Assembly (NCBI GenBank): GCA_018806985.1
Contig: JADANN010000372.1
Span: 310,001-374,000 of the forward strand
Source: Angiostrongylus vasorum
Taxonomy: Eukaryota; Nematoda; Chromadorea; Rhabditida; Metastrongylidae
Length of the DNA: 64,000 nucleotides
Reading direction: 5' to 3'
Shown here: piece after piece, positions 11,221 to 22,900 of the stretch
How positions within the stretch are numbered: position 1 is the first letter of the stretch
Layout of the letters: the number at the start of each line of letters is the position of its first letter
Position numbers and translations under genes: made by a program
The notes under the pieces: generated by a model
Databases searched by the model: none
Seen by the model: the letters and a program-made list of their open reading frames with translations, nothing else
What the model was told of the DNA's origin: nothing

Positions 11221-12057
11221 AGAGGGGACCTAACCAACGCTATTCTTCCTGATCGTGACCTTATCGTTAATAAGACACTAATCCCCTGTTATTAGGTCTT
11301 TAACGAAGTTAAACTAGAAATGAGAAAGTATTGACATAAATCAATAAAGCCATTTGTGACTTCTCATATAATGAAATCATTATAGAAATTTTAATGATTA
11401 AAATGACGACAAATGAGGACGAGTTTTCTGGTAGTAGAAAATCCGTTTCGCGTAATGTTTTCTCCTCTTGATAATGTGGCCATTTTCTAGTTTTATTGCT
11501 GCTAGTTCTATGCCACGTCGTACATTCCTATGGTCGGCTCTATCCAGTTCTTCCCAGGAATTTTCTTTATGTTCACAATTTATTTAATGTTATTGTCCAA
11601 CAGCTATCACGACGTTTCATTTGAATTCACTTGACATCGAATTTCTGACTATTTTTTGTAGTTGATTGTGGCTTATGCTGCATGTAGTGGGCACTTTTCA
11701 AAAAAATGGTTTGTTTCTGAATTATATAGATGCGTATTGATCGATTTAGCTTTTACGCTTTCATATTTGTTTGTACAACAGCAGTCAACTCTCACACGAC
11801 GTCACAAAGCATCATGGACGACAACGGTTTAAAATTTTCTGAGCATATATTGATTGCTCTCCATTTCGTGGTTTGTTTTCGTTAAATATTCGTTCAGTAT
11901 CAACAGTAGGATCATACATGCTAATGAACCTTACGATCCAAATTCCTTAGTTCCTTACCATTTAACTCATTCATACATTCCCCATGGTTAGATAGAGTGT
12001 CTTGCATTCTGGTCTCGCCAACTGAATTATATCTCTACATTAGTTATTTATTGCTTG

Positions 12058-12432
12058 ATACTTGATACTTGAATGGCTCGTCCTCATTGGTTGTGTGGGC
12101 GCCAGCATAACCTCCATTTTTTGGAGATTTGCTGCTTAAGCCATTATGGTTCCCCCGGAATCTCGAGGTTAGCTTGGCCAAAGTCTGCCACAGGTCACCA
12201 CCGAAGGTAGTCGCGGCCTTTGTGGATCAGAAGATTTGCCACCAAGGACTTTAATACCAGGACAGTGGTGGAACCTTACTGGTTTACTCTTAGCTAAGCT
12301 TCCTGATGGGAACGTCGGACTCCTTCTCCGCTTGGGAGATACCAGGGGATGAGTCCTCCACTGTACATAGCAGTGCGACACCCAGGAACACCTCCCAGCC
12401 GCGATGAGGCGCTAAACTGTTGGGAGGAACTT
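12058..12432 (-). mobile_element. Family D element, full length
   Basis: On the + strand it begins with the tail CTTGATACTTGATACTTGAA, then CGTCCTCATTGGTTGTGTGG, and ends at GATGAGGCGCTAAACTGTTG. Confidence 0.85.
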
Positions 12433-12464
12433 AGTAAGTAACTAAACTTATTTATTGCACAATA

Positions 12465-12737
12465 AAAATTGTATTCCACATAATACCCTGCCATGAAAAA
12501 AAAGTAATGGACAATAAATGAAAAGCTACGCATTGTGATTTCGACTACACCCTCGGCTTACCTGGATTCAATGCCAATTTGTACTCCCCAGATCATTCCC
12601 GTCGACAAATGCTGATGCTGTGAAGCAAAGGCCTCTGTGACGAGGTACTAAGTAACACGTTAGCGGCCAGAAAAGATCATCACGGAGTTGAAATCTGGCT
12701 TGTGGTCTGATTTTTGCCAATATCTCAGCGTTGTTGA
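12465..12737 (+). mobile_element. Family B: tail of one unit followed by a whole unit
   Basis: CACATAATACCCTGCCATGA and the tail ACAATAAATGAAAAGC run directly into the 5' extension (CATTGTGATTTCGACTACAC) and head of another, diverged unit ending TATCTCAGCGTTGTTG. Confidence 0.65.
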
Positions 12738-14149
12738 ATTCATCCTTCATTCTTTGATAAACCTATTCTATACGTCTGTCACAGTGACAGTTATCTCCTT
12801 TTCCTTTTGCGAAAACGAGGTTTATTTGTACTTCTTTGGCTTTTGTGGGAAAACTTTGCTGATAGTCACTGTGACACTGACAGTAGTGATGAAAAAGACG
12901 TATAGCCTCACTCAGCGACTCTGGACGACGTTCCAGGAAAAGTGGTAAGGATTAGGAGATCAGTAGGAAATATCGAACATCGTTAACGAATCGTACCGGA
13001 CGCACGACAGAAAGATGATGTCTGGTGCTATTGTTACGAATTTTTCGTCATCATTCTACAACGAGATCTTCGTGGTTTTAAACATGAAGAGAAATATTCA
13101 ACAAGACAGTATCTCGTCTCTAAGACTATTCAGGGTCACTCTCGATAGTGTTAGAGAAAAGAAACTGAAGCGGAACAAGACGCAAGTGAAACTTGACGGC
13201 TAAGAGGTTTACCATCCGCTTTGTTGATGACAGCTTACAGTTTTCTTACGACATCGAACTTCTTTCAAACGGAATAGAATTGTCGGCATACAATTCAAAT
13301 TCAAAGAATACTTTTATGGGTGATGTGACATCCTGTCATAGTGGGTGTTTCTGGGTATCAAACTGCAGTGTAAAGCATACGTTTAGTCGCCTTAGTATAG
13401 TCATCCAAGCGGTGGAAGAGTTTGACATTGCCATCCAGAAGGGTGGACATAAGTTTTAACAGAATACGGTCACCTATCCGTGGATATTTAGTCATCAGAA
13501 AGGAATAGAAACAGTAAAAAAAGCCTTCGTACGAAAATATAATGTTCTTTGTGTCCATTGAGCTAGCGAGGCCCATTAAGCAGATCTCTTGCACAAGAGA
13601 GATGGGAGATTTACGTTTACGACTCAGTTGATATCTGTTCAAGTTATTATTCGATGGATACTGTGGTTAAAGGCGATAGAAGTGATTTTTATGAAGATTG
13701 GATGACTTCTGATTTCTTTTTCGTGACTAAATAACACTACTGCTTGCCCATATCCTAGGCTAAGTTTAACGTGACGTGGAACCGAAAGTAAATGATTGTG
13801 AAATCCATCAGACAATGTCTGTAAAGTTTTTTTTAAAATCATCTTTATCACGTATATCGCCTACATCGCCTGTGGTCCCGCTAACTATTGGGTAACCCGA
13901 GCGAGCAGCAGTAAACACCATTTGTTCCCATCGTTCACCAAAAGTGACGCAAGAGACATGAAGAGTATCACATTCTTGGTACGACATACTCTTTTTTTCA
14001 TTGATTGGCTATAAAATAACCATTGGATTCTCACTAGCACAGTGTAGATTTACTGGTTCATTCTCAGCTGGCAATCCGAATGTAGAACTTCTTCTTAGCT
14101 TGGGAAACCTAGTATGGATAGAAAGTGAATCCCGCTCTGTATCGCCCTT

Positions 14150-14300
14150 TTATAAGCTCATTTCCTCAGAGATGCGCCATACATTCGATTTCATTCATAG
14201 CATTGTAGAGGTTATTGGATGCATATTTAAGTGAGTGAGATCGAACTAACGAAGAGATGTTATATCAGGACATGTCTAACCACTGAGTTACACTAGTGCC
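14150..14300 (-). mobile_element. Family A element, internally deleted
   Basis: The tail part (GATGCGCCATACATTCGA) and the head part (CTAACCACTGAGTTACAC) are kept; most of the core is lost. Confidence 0.5.
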
Positions 14301-14502
14301 AAAACAAAAAATGGTAACCTATGTGTGCTCCAGTGCATTCATTTAATTCTATGAGGATTTTTATTTCATCATTTCAAAGGTGGCGTAGCAATTTCTGTAG
14401 TCCATTCAATGGATTACGATCATTCTCAGAGTTCGACAAAACTTCAGCAACTTTTATTGAAGGTCTTTTAGAACCTGGGTACTTTTTAACCGAGGTAAGA
14501 AA

Positions 14503-14766
14503 AAAGGATAAAGCTCTCGGCGTTGATCAATCCCTGAAGGATGCGCCATGCATTCGACTTAAGTATCGTTGGAGGTGATTGGATACATATCTGGCCTTTA
14601 AATGACTCGCGGTGGCCTACTGATGTACCGAGCCAGTGCTACTATCCTCCCAGACAAGTCTGGTCTCAATGTGCCGACCCCGGAGGGATGGAAAGCTTGG
14701 TGAGCCATGGGTGCGGGGATCGATTCCACGTGCGTGTCGCCTCCGACCACTGCGGCACACGGACCC
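14503..14766 (-). mobile_element. Family A short element
   Basis: Near full length: GGCGTTGATCAATCCCTGAA at the tail, CCAGACAAGTCTGGT core, GACCACTGCGGCACACG head. Confidence 0.8.
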
Positions 14767-15611
14767 TCTTTTAACCGAGGTAGTACCTAAAATCTTACGA
14801 GGTATTAATTCTCAGCCATTTGTTTGTCAAAATATCCTCATTAAGTTTGATAAATGCTTAGTAATTTATTTACCGACAGTGTTTTTTTTCTGTCAAAAAT
14901 TCCCCGTTTCATTTCTGATTGATAAGTTCCGAATTATGTTGTTAATGGTTTTTTTTTCCCTTGGCATCGATTTGGGCGATTTTTTTCAGATTTGCATAAG
15001 AAAAATTTCAGCTTGTAGACCTATGTTTTCTATCATTCCTTCAGTTTTTTTTGTTTTTCTATTTTTCTGCTCCACTTCTGATGTCATCCCGTTCTTATTC
15101 TTCCTTCTATTTCTCTCGCTTTCTGCTACTATTTCTCTTGCTCTCCCTCATCGTATAGTCTTTCTTTATATTTGTTCTTGTTAAGCTAACGGTTTTATTT
15201 CTTATTTTTTCTTTACCATTCCCGTCTCTGATTCTCTTAGCCTCCTTCTGTTTTCATTTCTCTCTGTGTCTCTTCCTTTCTCTCCTCCATGACTCTTAAT
15301 CTCTAAGCTTTTTCTTTCCGATTCATACAATTCGTGAATCATTTAATATTGATCTATGACCAAGAAAACGTTACATGATTGGTGGATGCTTCTTATTAAC
15401 ATTACGGTTGCTATTGGTCCACTGAGACTGAGAAGAGACCAATTGTTCCGTTCATTTGAAATACATTGAAATAAGAAAGTTTTTCTCTAGAAAATCAGTT
15501 GAGAACGTAATTCAGACTAGAACTGCAGAGAATATAGTGTATCGTAGTGATTCACAAAAAAGCGGCTCTTAAGGACTTTATGGTGGAATGGTGCAAGGAG
15601 AATCAAGTGTT
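14767..15611. other. T-rich sequence, no gene seen
   Basis: A 182-codon ORF (14,636-15,184) runs from a family A element into a pyrimidine-rich stretch; it is a composition artefact. Confidence 0.6.
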
Positions 15612-16028
15612 ATTTAAAGAAAAAACTTTATTCGCCTAACGTTTCGGCGGCTTCGCGTCTCTCAGAGCCGGATTGATCCGACTCGATGTCTACAATCGTT
15701 TCTTCTTTTGATGTAGGCCTTCATGATTGCATCTAGTCGAATCCAGTGGAGCACCGCTCGAATGAAGAAGCTCACTGCTGTTTTATGCAAGACGGCCGTT
15801 GTTGACACTGATTGTCTGTCGATAATCCTTCGTTTTTCTATGATCAATCCATGCTGCAACAGTCGGTATCATTATCAGCTAGTACAGAGCGTAACAGTGT
15901 TTCAAAAACATCGATCACAAAAAACCTACCTCGGAAGAAGAACGACAATGGATAATGGGTTCGGATCAATCCTGTTCTAAGAAGCGCGAAGCCGCCGAAA
16001 CTTTAGGCGAATAAAGTTTTTTTATCAG
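15612..16028. mobile_element. Family E foldback/MITE-like element with long terminal inverted repeats
   Basis: The left end AACTTTATTCGCCTAACGTT and CGGCGGCTTCGCG recur inverted at the right end (CGCGAAGCCGCCGAAACTTT, AGGCGAATAAAGTT): about 38 of 40 positions pair. The inside has no ORF of note. Either a non-autonomous DNA transposon or a snap-back retro-derived element. Confidence 0.75.
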
Positions 16029-18035
16029 CCTCATATTAGCTTATCCATGGAAGAATACATATTGATTAGTGATGCCGAGGTTGAAGGAAAGTCGGTTTTC
16101 GAAATAATGTTTTTTAAAGAGTTAAGAAAAATCCTCACGTACTTGAATATTTTTCATATCAGTAGCTTAAATCCTTGTTTTCCTACATGTTATTCAGACA
16201 GGCTCAAGAAAGGCAACTCCCACCCACCCTTCTCCTATCCAGTAACTATGAGTTGTGCAAAGTGTCCAAGATGATAGCTCATGCTGTCACATATCGTGTG
16301 ACATTCTTAGAATTTCGTGGCTGCTTCAGTGTTTTGTTCTCTTGGGATTTTATTGACTGCTGAGCCGAAAGCGTTCATAGATCCTTGTCATAAGCAAACG
16401 TCGTCCTTGTTTGCGACACAATTCCGATCTTTTTTGTCAGTTAGACCAATGATAAATGGAGAAACAGAGGAAGAGGCTAACTTGGATAGTTTGTCTTTTT
16501 TGGAAAATCGGTTTTTTTTCCGAATTTAAATGGGTAATATTACCTGTACCTTTGGTGTCTGCTGTTGTCATCCCATTTATGTCGTCATTCTAGGCAATAA
16601 ATCTTCGAGAATGTACCTCATCTTAACTGGTATTCCATTGTATCGAGTTGAACTTTGAGGTACAGTGTGTTTTTAGGCCCAGCCCACTCATCCTCTTGAT
16701 GTCCAGCGAGGCTCACCCTAACAGTGAAAGAGTTTGTCATTTCCACTTAGTACTTCAGAAATCTTTAAATCTGTGGAATTAGAATCTTCTGAGAGCTACT
16801 TCTAACTAAATTCTATCCAAAAAACAATCTAGAAAAGGCTCACGTACAAAAATTAATCTCTTCATGTGGCTCGACCCAGCTGAGCGCTCACTGAGAGGTT
16901 CAGGTGCGTGGTAGGGGAGAAATGAGACCTCTATCTTTTTTACCTTTTTTAAACACCACCGCAGAAGAGTTTCCTTTCATCATAGCTGGAACTCTCTTGA
17001 TGATTCATCTCTTCACATGTTTTTTTCCAAATCCTGTTGAAATCATAAGTAACTTATTAATGTGTTTGTTTCTTTAAAATTCTTGGTATCGGATGATGAT
17101 CTGATATCGGACAAACGGAGACTGTTCAATAGTTTGGTTGAAAACCTCGATTAGAGGGCCAGATGCAAACCCCCGTGTATTGGATACAAATTGATCGCTT
17201 CACGGTAATCGCAGACGAAATCGTCTACAAATCATTTATCTGTTTCACCTTGTCCTCTACAAGTCTTATGGTACTGTATAAGAGATCCGTTCTTTTTTTT
17301 ATGAATCCATTTGATCGATTAACTTCTTCCTATGGACACCGTCTGCTCTGATAAATGATTCGATCTTTTAGTCCACGTGAATATTTGTGTAAATCAACTT
17401 GTTTTTTCCTCAAAAATATCGTGGAAAATAAAATTTCATGGTTTAATGGTTGGACTGAGGAGGATTTCGTATCCAAATAGTGTGTATTTAATAAGGGTTT
17501 AGACATCTAATATCGTGTTGGTCACGTCGAATTCCCATTCCGGTTACGGTATTGAAGCGCTGTTAAAACTTGGCCTTGAATTTTACTCGAGAAAAAAGAA
17601 AATGGAGAATAGCAAATGTTGCTATTATAAGTCCAGTTCTTTTTGCATCCACTTTCAGTTATGTTCTTTGCAACCGTTCCTTTTCTAGAAATCGTTTGAT
17701 TACCGTTGAATATTCGCTACTGGGAATTTTTGTCCCTTTGGACGAGTTTTCATGGTTTCTTTGTTTTGAGTTTTATTCTGCCTTTCTTTTTTTTTCTATA
17801 CCGGCCGTTTTCTCATTCACGTCTTCGTTTCCTGTGCACCTCGTTCATACTTCATCGCTCCGCTTCTTTCCCTCTCCTCAATGATATCAGTGTTTCAAAT
17901 CATTTCTTTCAGGGTTTTTTTTAAATTCTGTCTCCAACTTCATCATCTACAATGCTGTCAAGAAGGTGATTTAAAGTGAATCGTCATCTCACCAGCTTGT
18001 CATCGTCGAATTAATTTGTCCGGCCGAGATTTTTC
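16029..18035. other. Upstream region of the FIP gene, no gene seen
   Basis: AT-rich with T runs. It should hold the FIP promoter, but no motif can be supported by eye. Confidence 0.5.
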
Positions 18036-18055
18036 TCCTTCCCACAGTATTACCA
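18036..18055 (+). promoter_or_regulatory. Probable trans-splice (SL) acceptor just upstream of the FIP start codon
   Basis: A pyrimidine-rich tract (TTTTTCTCCTTCCCACAG) ends at 18,047, only 9 bases before the ATG at 18,056. A 3' splice site so close to the start codon, with no obvious upstream exon, is the usual arrangement of a nematode spliced-leader acceptor. It could also be the acceptor of an ordinary 5' UTR intron. Confidence 0.5.
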
Positions 18056-18088
18056 ATGAGCGACATTTTCGAGTCGCTCGGATCGGAT
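18056..18088 (+). CDS. FIP gene exon 1: start codon and first 11 residues
   Basis: Open from ATG, translating to [11 protein letters not shown], and ending at a GTAAGG donor at 18,089 (phase 0). The start is chosen because the splice-like acceptor lies 9 bases upstream and the donor is close to consensus. The exon is short, so assignment to the FIP gene depends on the two exons that follow it. Confidence 0.55.
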
Positions 18089-19942
18089 GTAAGGGTTTTC
18101 AGGAGTTTTTCTTCTTTTTTTTCTATTCCTTTTTACACAAAAAGTTTTACAGTACACTAACGATGATAGCTGGTCTTCGTTTATTAAAACGGTAACTTAA
18201 CTGAACGACTTCTATTTAAAAAAAATGGCTTTTTTCCTTTATTTTTTTCACTTTTTTCTCTCTGACATCAATGTTTATAAGCCCATAATTTTTCTTATCT
18301 CATGACTGTTTCGATGTATTGTTTCCTTCTTTAAATTCTTTTCGATTTTCTCAAGGGTTACATGGATACAGATAAGGGCGGCAGCGTTTCCGCTAGCGGT
18401 ATTGGAATGTTCGGAATTCATGAAACTTCTCATTTTGTTGTGTAGAGTTAACTGAAATATCACATTGGGATAAGGACTCTCACGCTTGTTCTCAGGGAGC
18501 TTATCCTTTACCGTTAAGAGCTCATCCTTCCTTCAGGAATTCATCACCCATCGTTATAGGTTCATCTTTCGTCTTCACTATCTCATTCTCACCATGGTTT
18601 TCCTAACGCATTATTTCTAAAGATAATCTTTTCTTGATGTCTTAGTGATTAGACCGACAGGTTTTTGATACATACTCCTTGCGAATGTTGTGATCCGTTT
18701 CGTTTTTTTTCAAGGCATTTCCGGCTTTCTGGATCCGATTCGGCTTAGAAGCGATCCCGACGGCGAGTACCTTTGTGACAACAATCAGTCATCGTCATCT
18801 CAGCCGACTGGTTCCATCCTCAAACAGTCCTCGTTATACAGTTCATTCATAGCCCAACTTGCTTATTCCACAATGTTCATTTGGTTCTTTGAAGTGTCAA
18901 ATTTAGCAAAAAACGATCATCCTTGCTTTTTTTTCGCCCAAAACGCTTCTCATTTTTGCAGCACTCGCCTTTAAACTGCAAGGTTGTCTATGAATTTCCT
19001 ATTCGTGGAATTTGAAGTTTTCCATGAGTATAACATCGAAAGTTTTGGAGCAAATGAAAATAGGTCAAAAAGGAAAGACGTGTCATCCCATTGTGGTTGT
19101 TGGTCTATCAGCCACCGAAAAACGTCACTTATCTGAAAGATAGCGGACAATTCCCACGAGACAAGCATGAATTTTTTAGGCTAATTCCCACTGCGAATCT
19201 CTTATGAGACCCAAGGAGTTCCTAAGTGATGTTTTCTTGGTTGAAGAGTGTAATGTAGGAGTTAGAAGTACCCTGCAGTGCATAATTGATCTTTGGTTCG
19301 ATCTCGTGGTCGTAGAATTAAGCTATACACCCATTTGAGGTCACGAAATTGGTGCTCGGCTTTTTTGAGGTTGAAAAAAACACTGATTGAATGTATAGAT
19401 GCTCCCCAGCATGAGGTGTCACGGATCAATTATGCAAGCAATCGTTTCTGTGACGCTACGAATGCGGTCGAATGCATAGTGCATACGACGTGATTAATGA
19501 ATGCTAAACGCTTTATCGTTTGTGGGTTACAATTTTGTTAGTTGGCAAGGATTTCTTCGTGCGATCCACTATTAACCGCACTGGCGCGTTTGTTCCCAAG
19601 TAATCATCATTGCTGCCAAATTACCAGCCTTCTGGGAAGTTTGGACATCACAATGTGACTAAGATTCCGTCGAGGGATGGCTAGAATTTCTAGAAATGAC
19701 TCAGGTTAAACTAACTTCCCCGGTGGAATTGTGTAATCACTGGCTTTCTTACTCGCCCAGTTATTTCTTCTTCTTTCATCTTGTATTTCCTTTCCCTCTA
19801 TGTCTATGTCTTTAAAATTTTCTTTCTATTATCTTTCCCTTCCCTTTCTCCGTTCTTTCTTACTATTTGTTCCAGTTTTTTTTCGCCTTGCTTACTTCTA
19901 TATGTTTCACATCCTGTCTCTGTCTTTCTGTTCCACCGTTTC

Positions 19943-19977
<35 letters not shown>

Positions 19978-22900
19978 TCTATCTCTATCTCTCTTCCTTA
20001 CTACCTATTCTGTTTGCTCTTTTTTTGCAATTCATCCCTTCTTCCCTATTTTGCTCTACGTCTCTATCCTTCTGTTTTCTTTTTTTTCTCCCTCTTTATC
20101 ACCTTATGTCTCTCTATGTATCTGCTTGTCTGTTTTTGACCGATCTAGCAAGCAAATCGGCTTCGTAGCCGGACGAGTTCGTTCTGACCGCAATTTGTGT
20201 TTGTCGACGGCGATGACGGCTACCTGACCTCAAGTACTTCATCGACGACTAGTTTTTCTCAGTGAATAGAAAGAAGTGTATCGCACGCACAACAATGTTT
20301 GCCTTTTGCGAACACATTTGATCATTGGAAAGTCCTTCAGTGTATGCCGTTTCATTTCTTTTTACTTCCCTTTAGTTCTTCTTGTGAATTTTTATCCTTT
20401 TTTTTGAGCCACATCACTAATTTTCGATTTTTCAAAGTCAACATTTTTTTTCTCATAATTTTTTCGGGCAAAAATTTAGTGACATCTATTTTATAGAATA
20501 TATCTATAGAAAACTAGCTGAGACAGACGAAGCTAAGGAACCGCATGGTGTGGTGGTGAACGCGTTAACCCCCGGAAAGGGTAATATCTCGTTCGTTCCC
20601 GACTGCAAACACCTACGGTCCAGAGTTTTGCAAATATCTCAGCACCATTGTGGTCGTACATCTATTTTATTCCGAAAGATTTTCTATCTTTGATTTTTCT
20701 CAGAAATTTTTCAAATTTCCTTTTTCTTCGGAAATCCTTCACTTTAGCATTGAGGGAAAGCAAGGCCTTTATGTCGAGAGTTCAGATTCCGGTTTTTTTT
20801 TCTCAATTTCCTCGGGGATTTTTTTTCGAAAAGTTCTCTGCCTTTCTCAACTGAATGGGATCATTGCGGTTTTATTCCACGAATGCTAGCCAAGCGTGGC
20901 GTGATGACGTCATCATGGTTTATTTGTTGTTTTATTCCTTCCTCTTGGATCTACTCGTTTACCATCTCCTATATCAAATGATCTTTGTTGCCTTTTGCTT
21001 GAGTATTATTCTATTTGTTCTTATATTATTTTTATTTTGCGTTCTTATTCAAGTATTTTATTTAAATATTGATTTCTGTTGTCGTTCAGTGCAATATATT
21101 GCTTTATTTTTGCCTCATTAGACTAATGGAAGCAAATATCCTTCTGAAAACTTTCCTTTTTCCTTTCCCTTTTCTTCCTCTTTCCTTTCCTGTCCGTATT
21201 TAAATGTTGCTTACGAATTTTTATTTAACATTATCGTTTTTTGTATGTTCTTTCGGTACTGTTTGAATTCTTATGAGAAAAATAACATACCACGTCATGA
21301 ACGAGCATAAAGTAGGTTAAACGAATGTTGGACTGGTAAAGAGATTTTGGGACTTCTAGCTCCTTTTTCATTTTTACTCGATATCGATCGATAGCGAATT
21401 GACTCCGAAGAGATGGAGGACGACTCGTACTCGTCATCATCGTGGAGAAGAAATGACAGCTGTCCTTGACGAGGTAATGAACACCGCATGGCTACTATTC
21501 ATCTTCAAAGGGAGTACTCGGCTAGTGTGCGCCAAATTATTTTCTGAGGATACTGAGGATACGGTAATTGATGACTCTAGTACGGTAAGCCGGAAAATGT
21601 CGTAGTTCGATCTTCAACACCAATGCATTTATCTTAACTACCTTCCGTTATTTATCTTCCAGTAACTCCTTTTTGTGAGTTTGACCCCTCAGCTTAGCGG
21701 GCATATACTTAATGTTGAACTATGGTGCGTTTGGAACAAGAAGTTCATTTCCGTGACGGAGTTACTCAAGCTGGAACAGATTTCGCTATCTGTATTAGAA
21801 AATCTAGCTGTGGATTAATACGTTCGGAAAAGAGCTTCCAGTAATGGTAGAAATACAGTCGTAGCAAAGTAACAGATTCGTTTTTTTTGAAAACCTATAG
21901 CGTCCAACAACCGCTTGGGGTGACTGGGAAGGACTCTAGGGGAAGTTTCCGTAGCACTGAAATACCAGTACAATGGTAATTCTGCGTGACTCATTCGACT
22001 TGTGAAGCTGGAAGTCACCTACTGTACTAAAAATTCTTTTGATCTCCATCTCTTTTAGAACCGTGCCAGCCGTTTTTCTATCGACTTAACTGCTGTTGGG
22101 TTATAGTTTCCCCACTTATCAGTAGTTGAATGCACTGCGTCGAGAAGTTGGAACTTGCAAGCATTTTGAAAAATTATTAGGGTACGGGAATGGGCGTTCC
22201 TTCTTTCTTCTGCGAGGAAGATTTAAAAAAAGGGTGAAGCTTTCGGCGTTGATCAACCCCTGAGGGATGCGTCATGCATTCGACTTCATTAAGTATCGTT
22301 GGAGGTGATTGAATGCATATTTGGCCTTTTACAATGACTCGCGGTGGCCTACCGATGTAGCGAGCCAGTGCTGCTATTCTCCCAGACAAGTCTGGTACCA
22401 ATTTGCCGACCCAGGAGGGATGGAAGGCTAGGCGGGCCGTGGTCGCAGGGGATCGATTCCACGTGTGGGTTACAGAACGCCTCTGACCACTGCGCCACAC
22501 GTGTCCTACGAGGAAGACCTATAGAAATATAAACTTTCATAGAGAAAGAACGTATACGGTATCATGTTATCATATCACTTTTGAGGACTTCAACGATTTT
22601 TGTCATTGACTGTACTCAACTAGTACCCAGTGATTCTACCAAGGCAATTCATTCAGAATGTGAGGGCAACCTTGAACTCGTCCAAACAATGGCGCCGCCC
22701 CCTACGCTATTTCGTTATAGTCGATTGTCGACGGCGGCGTCGTTTGCGTTCTTTTAATGCCCTCAGATTTTTTTGCTATAATTTGACGTTTTCCACTTTC
22801 GTTCTTAATTGCTAGAAATATTCTACATCTAGTACAAAAATTAATATTCGGAATATATTTAAAACACGCATGTGAAAAACTTTCTCGGCAGAAAATTATT

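Larger units (their letters stand above)
11221..14149. other. Largely unannotated stretch with repeats at 12.06-12.74 kb
   Basis: Overlapping ORFs of 60-95 codons at 13,015-13,851 occur on both strands. The minus pair (13,358-13,642 with PRIGDRILLKLMSTLLDGNV, and 13,639-13,851) looks somewhat protein-like but no family or splice pattern was recognised. Confidence 0.4.

Noticed and set aside
14636..15184. 182-codon ORF with membrane-like segments
   Set aside because: Starts in a family A element and continues into T-rich DNA; hydrophobicity is from composition.
19781..20227. 148-codon ORF, Ser/Leu/Phe-rich
   Set aside because: It is the translation of a polypyrimidine tract; all three frames are open there.
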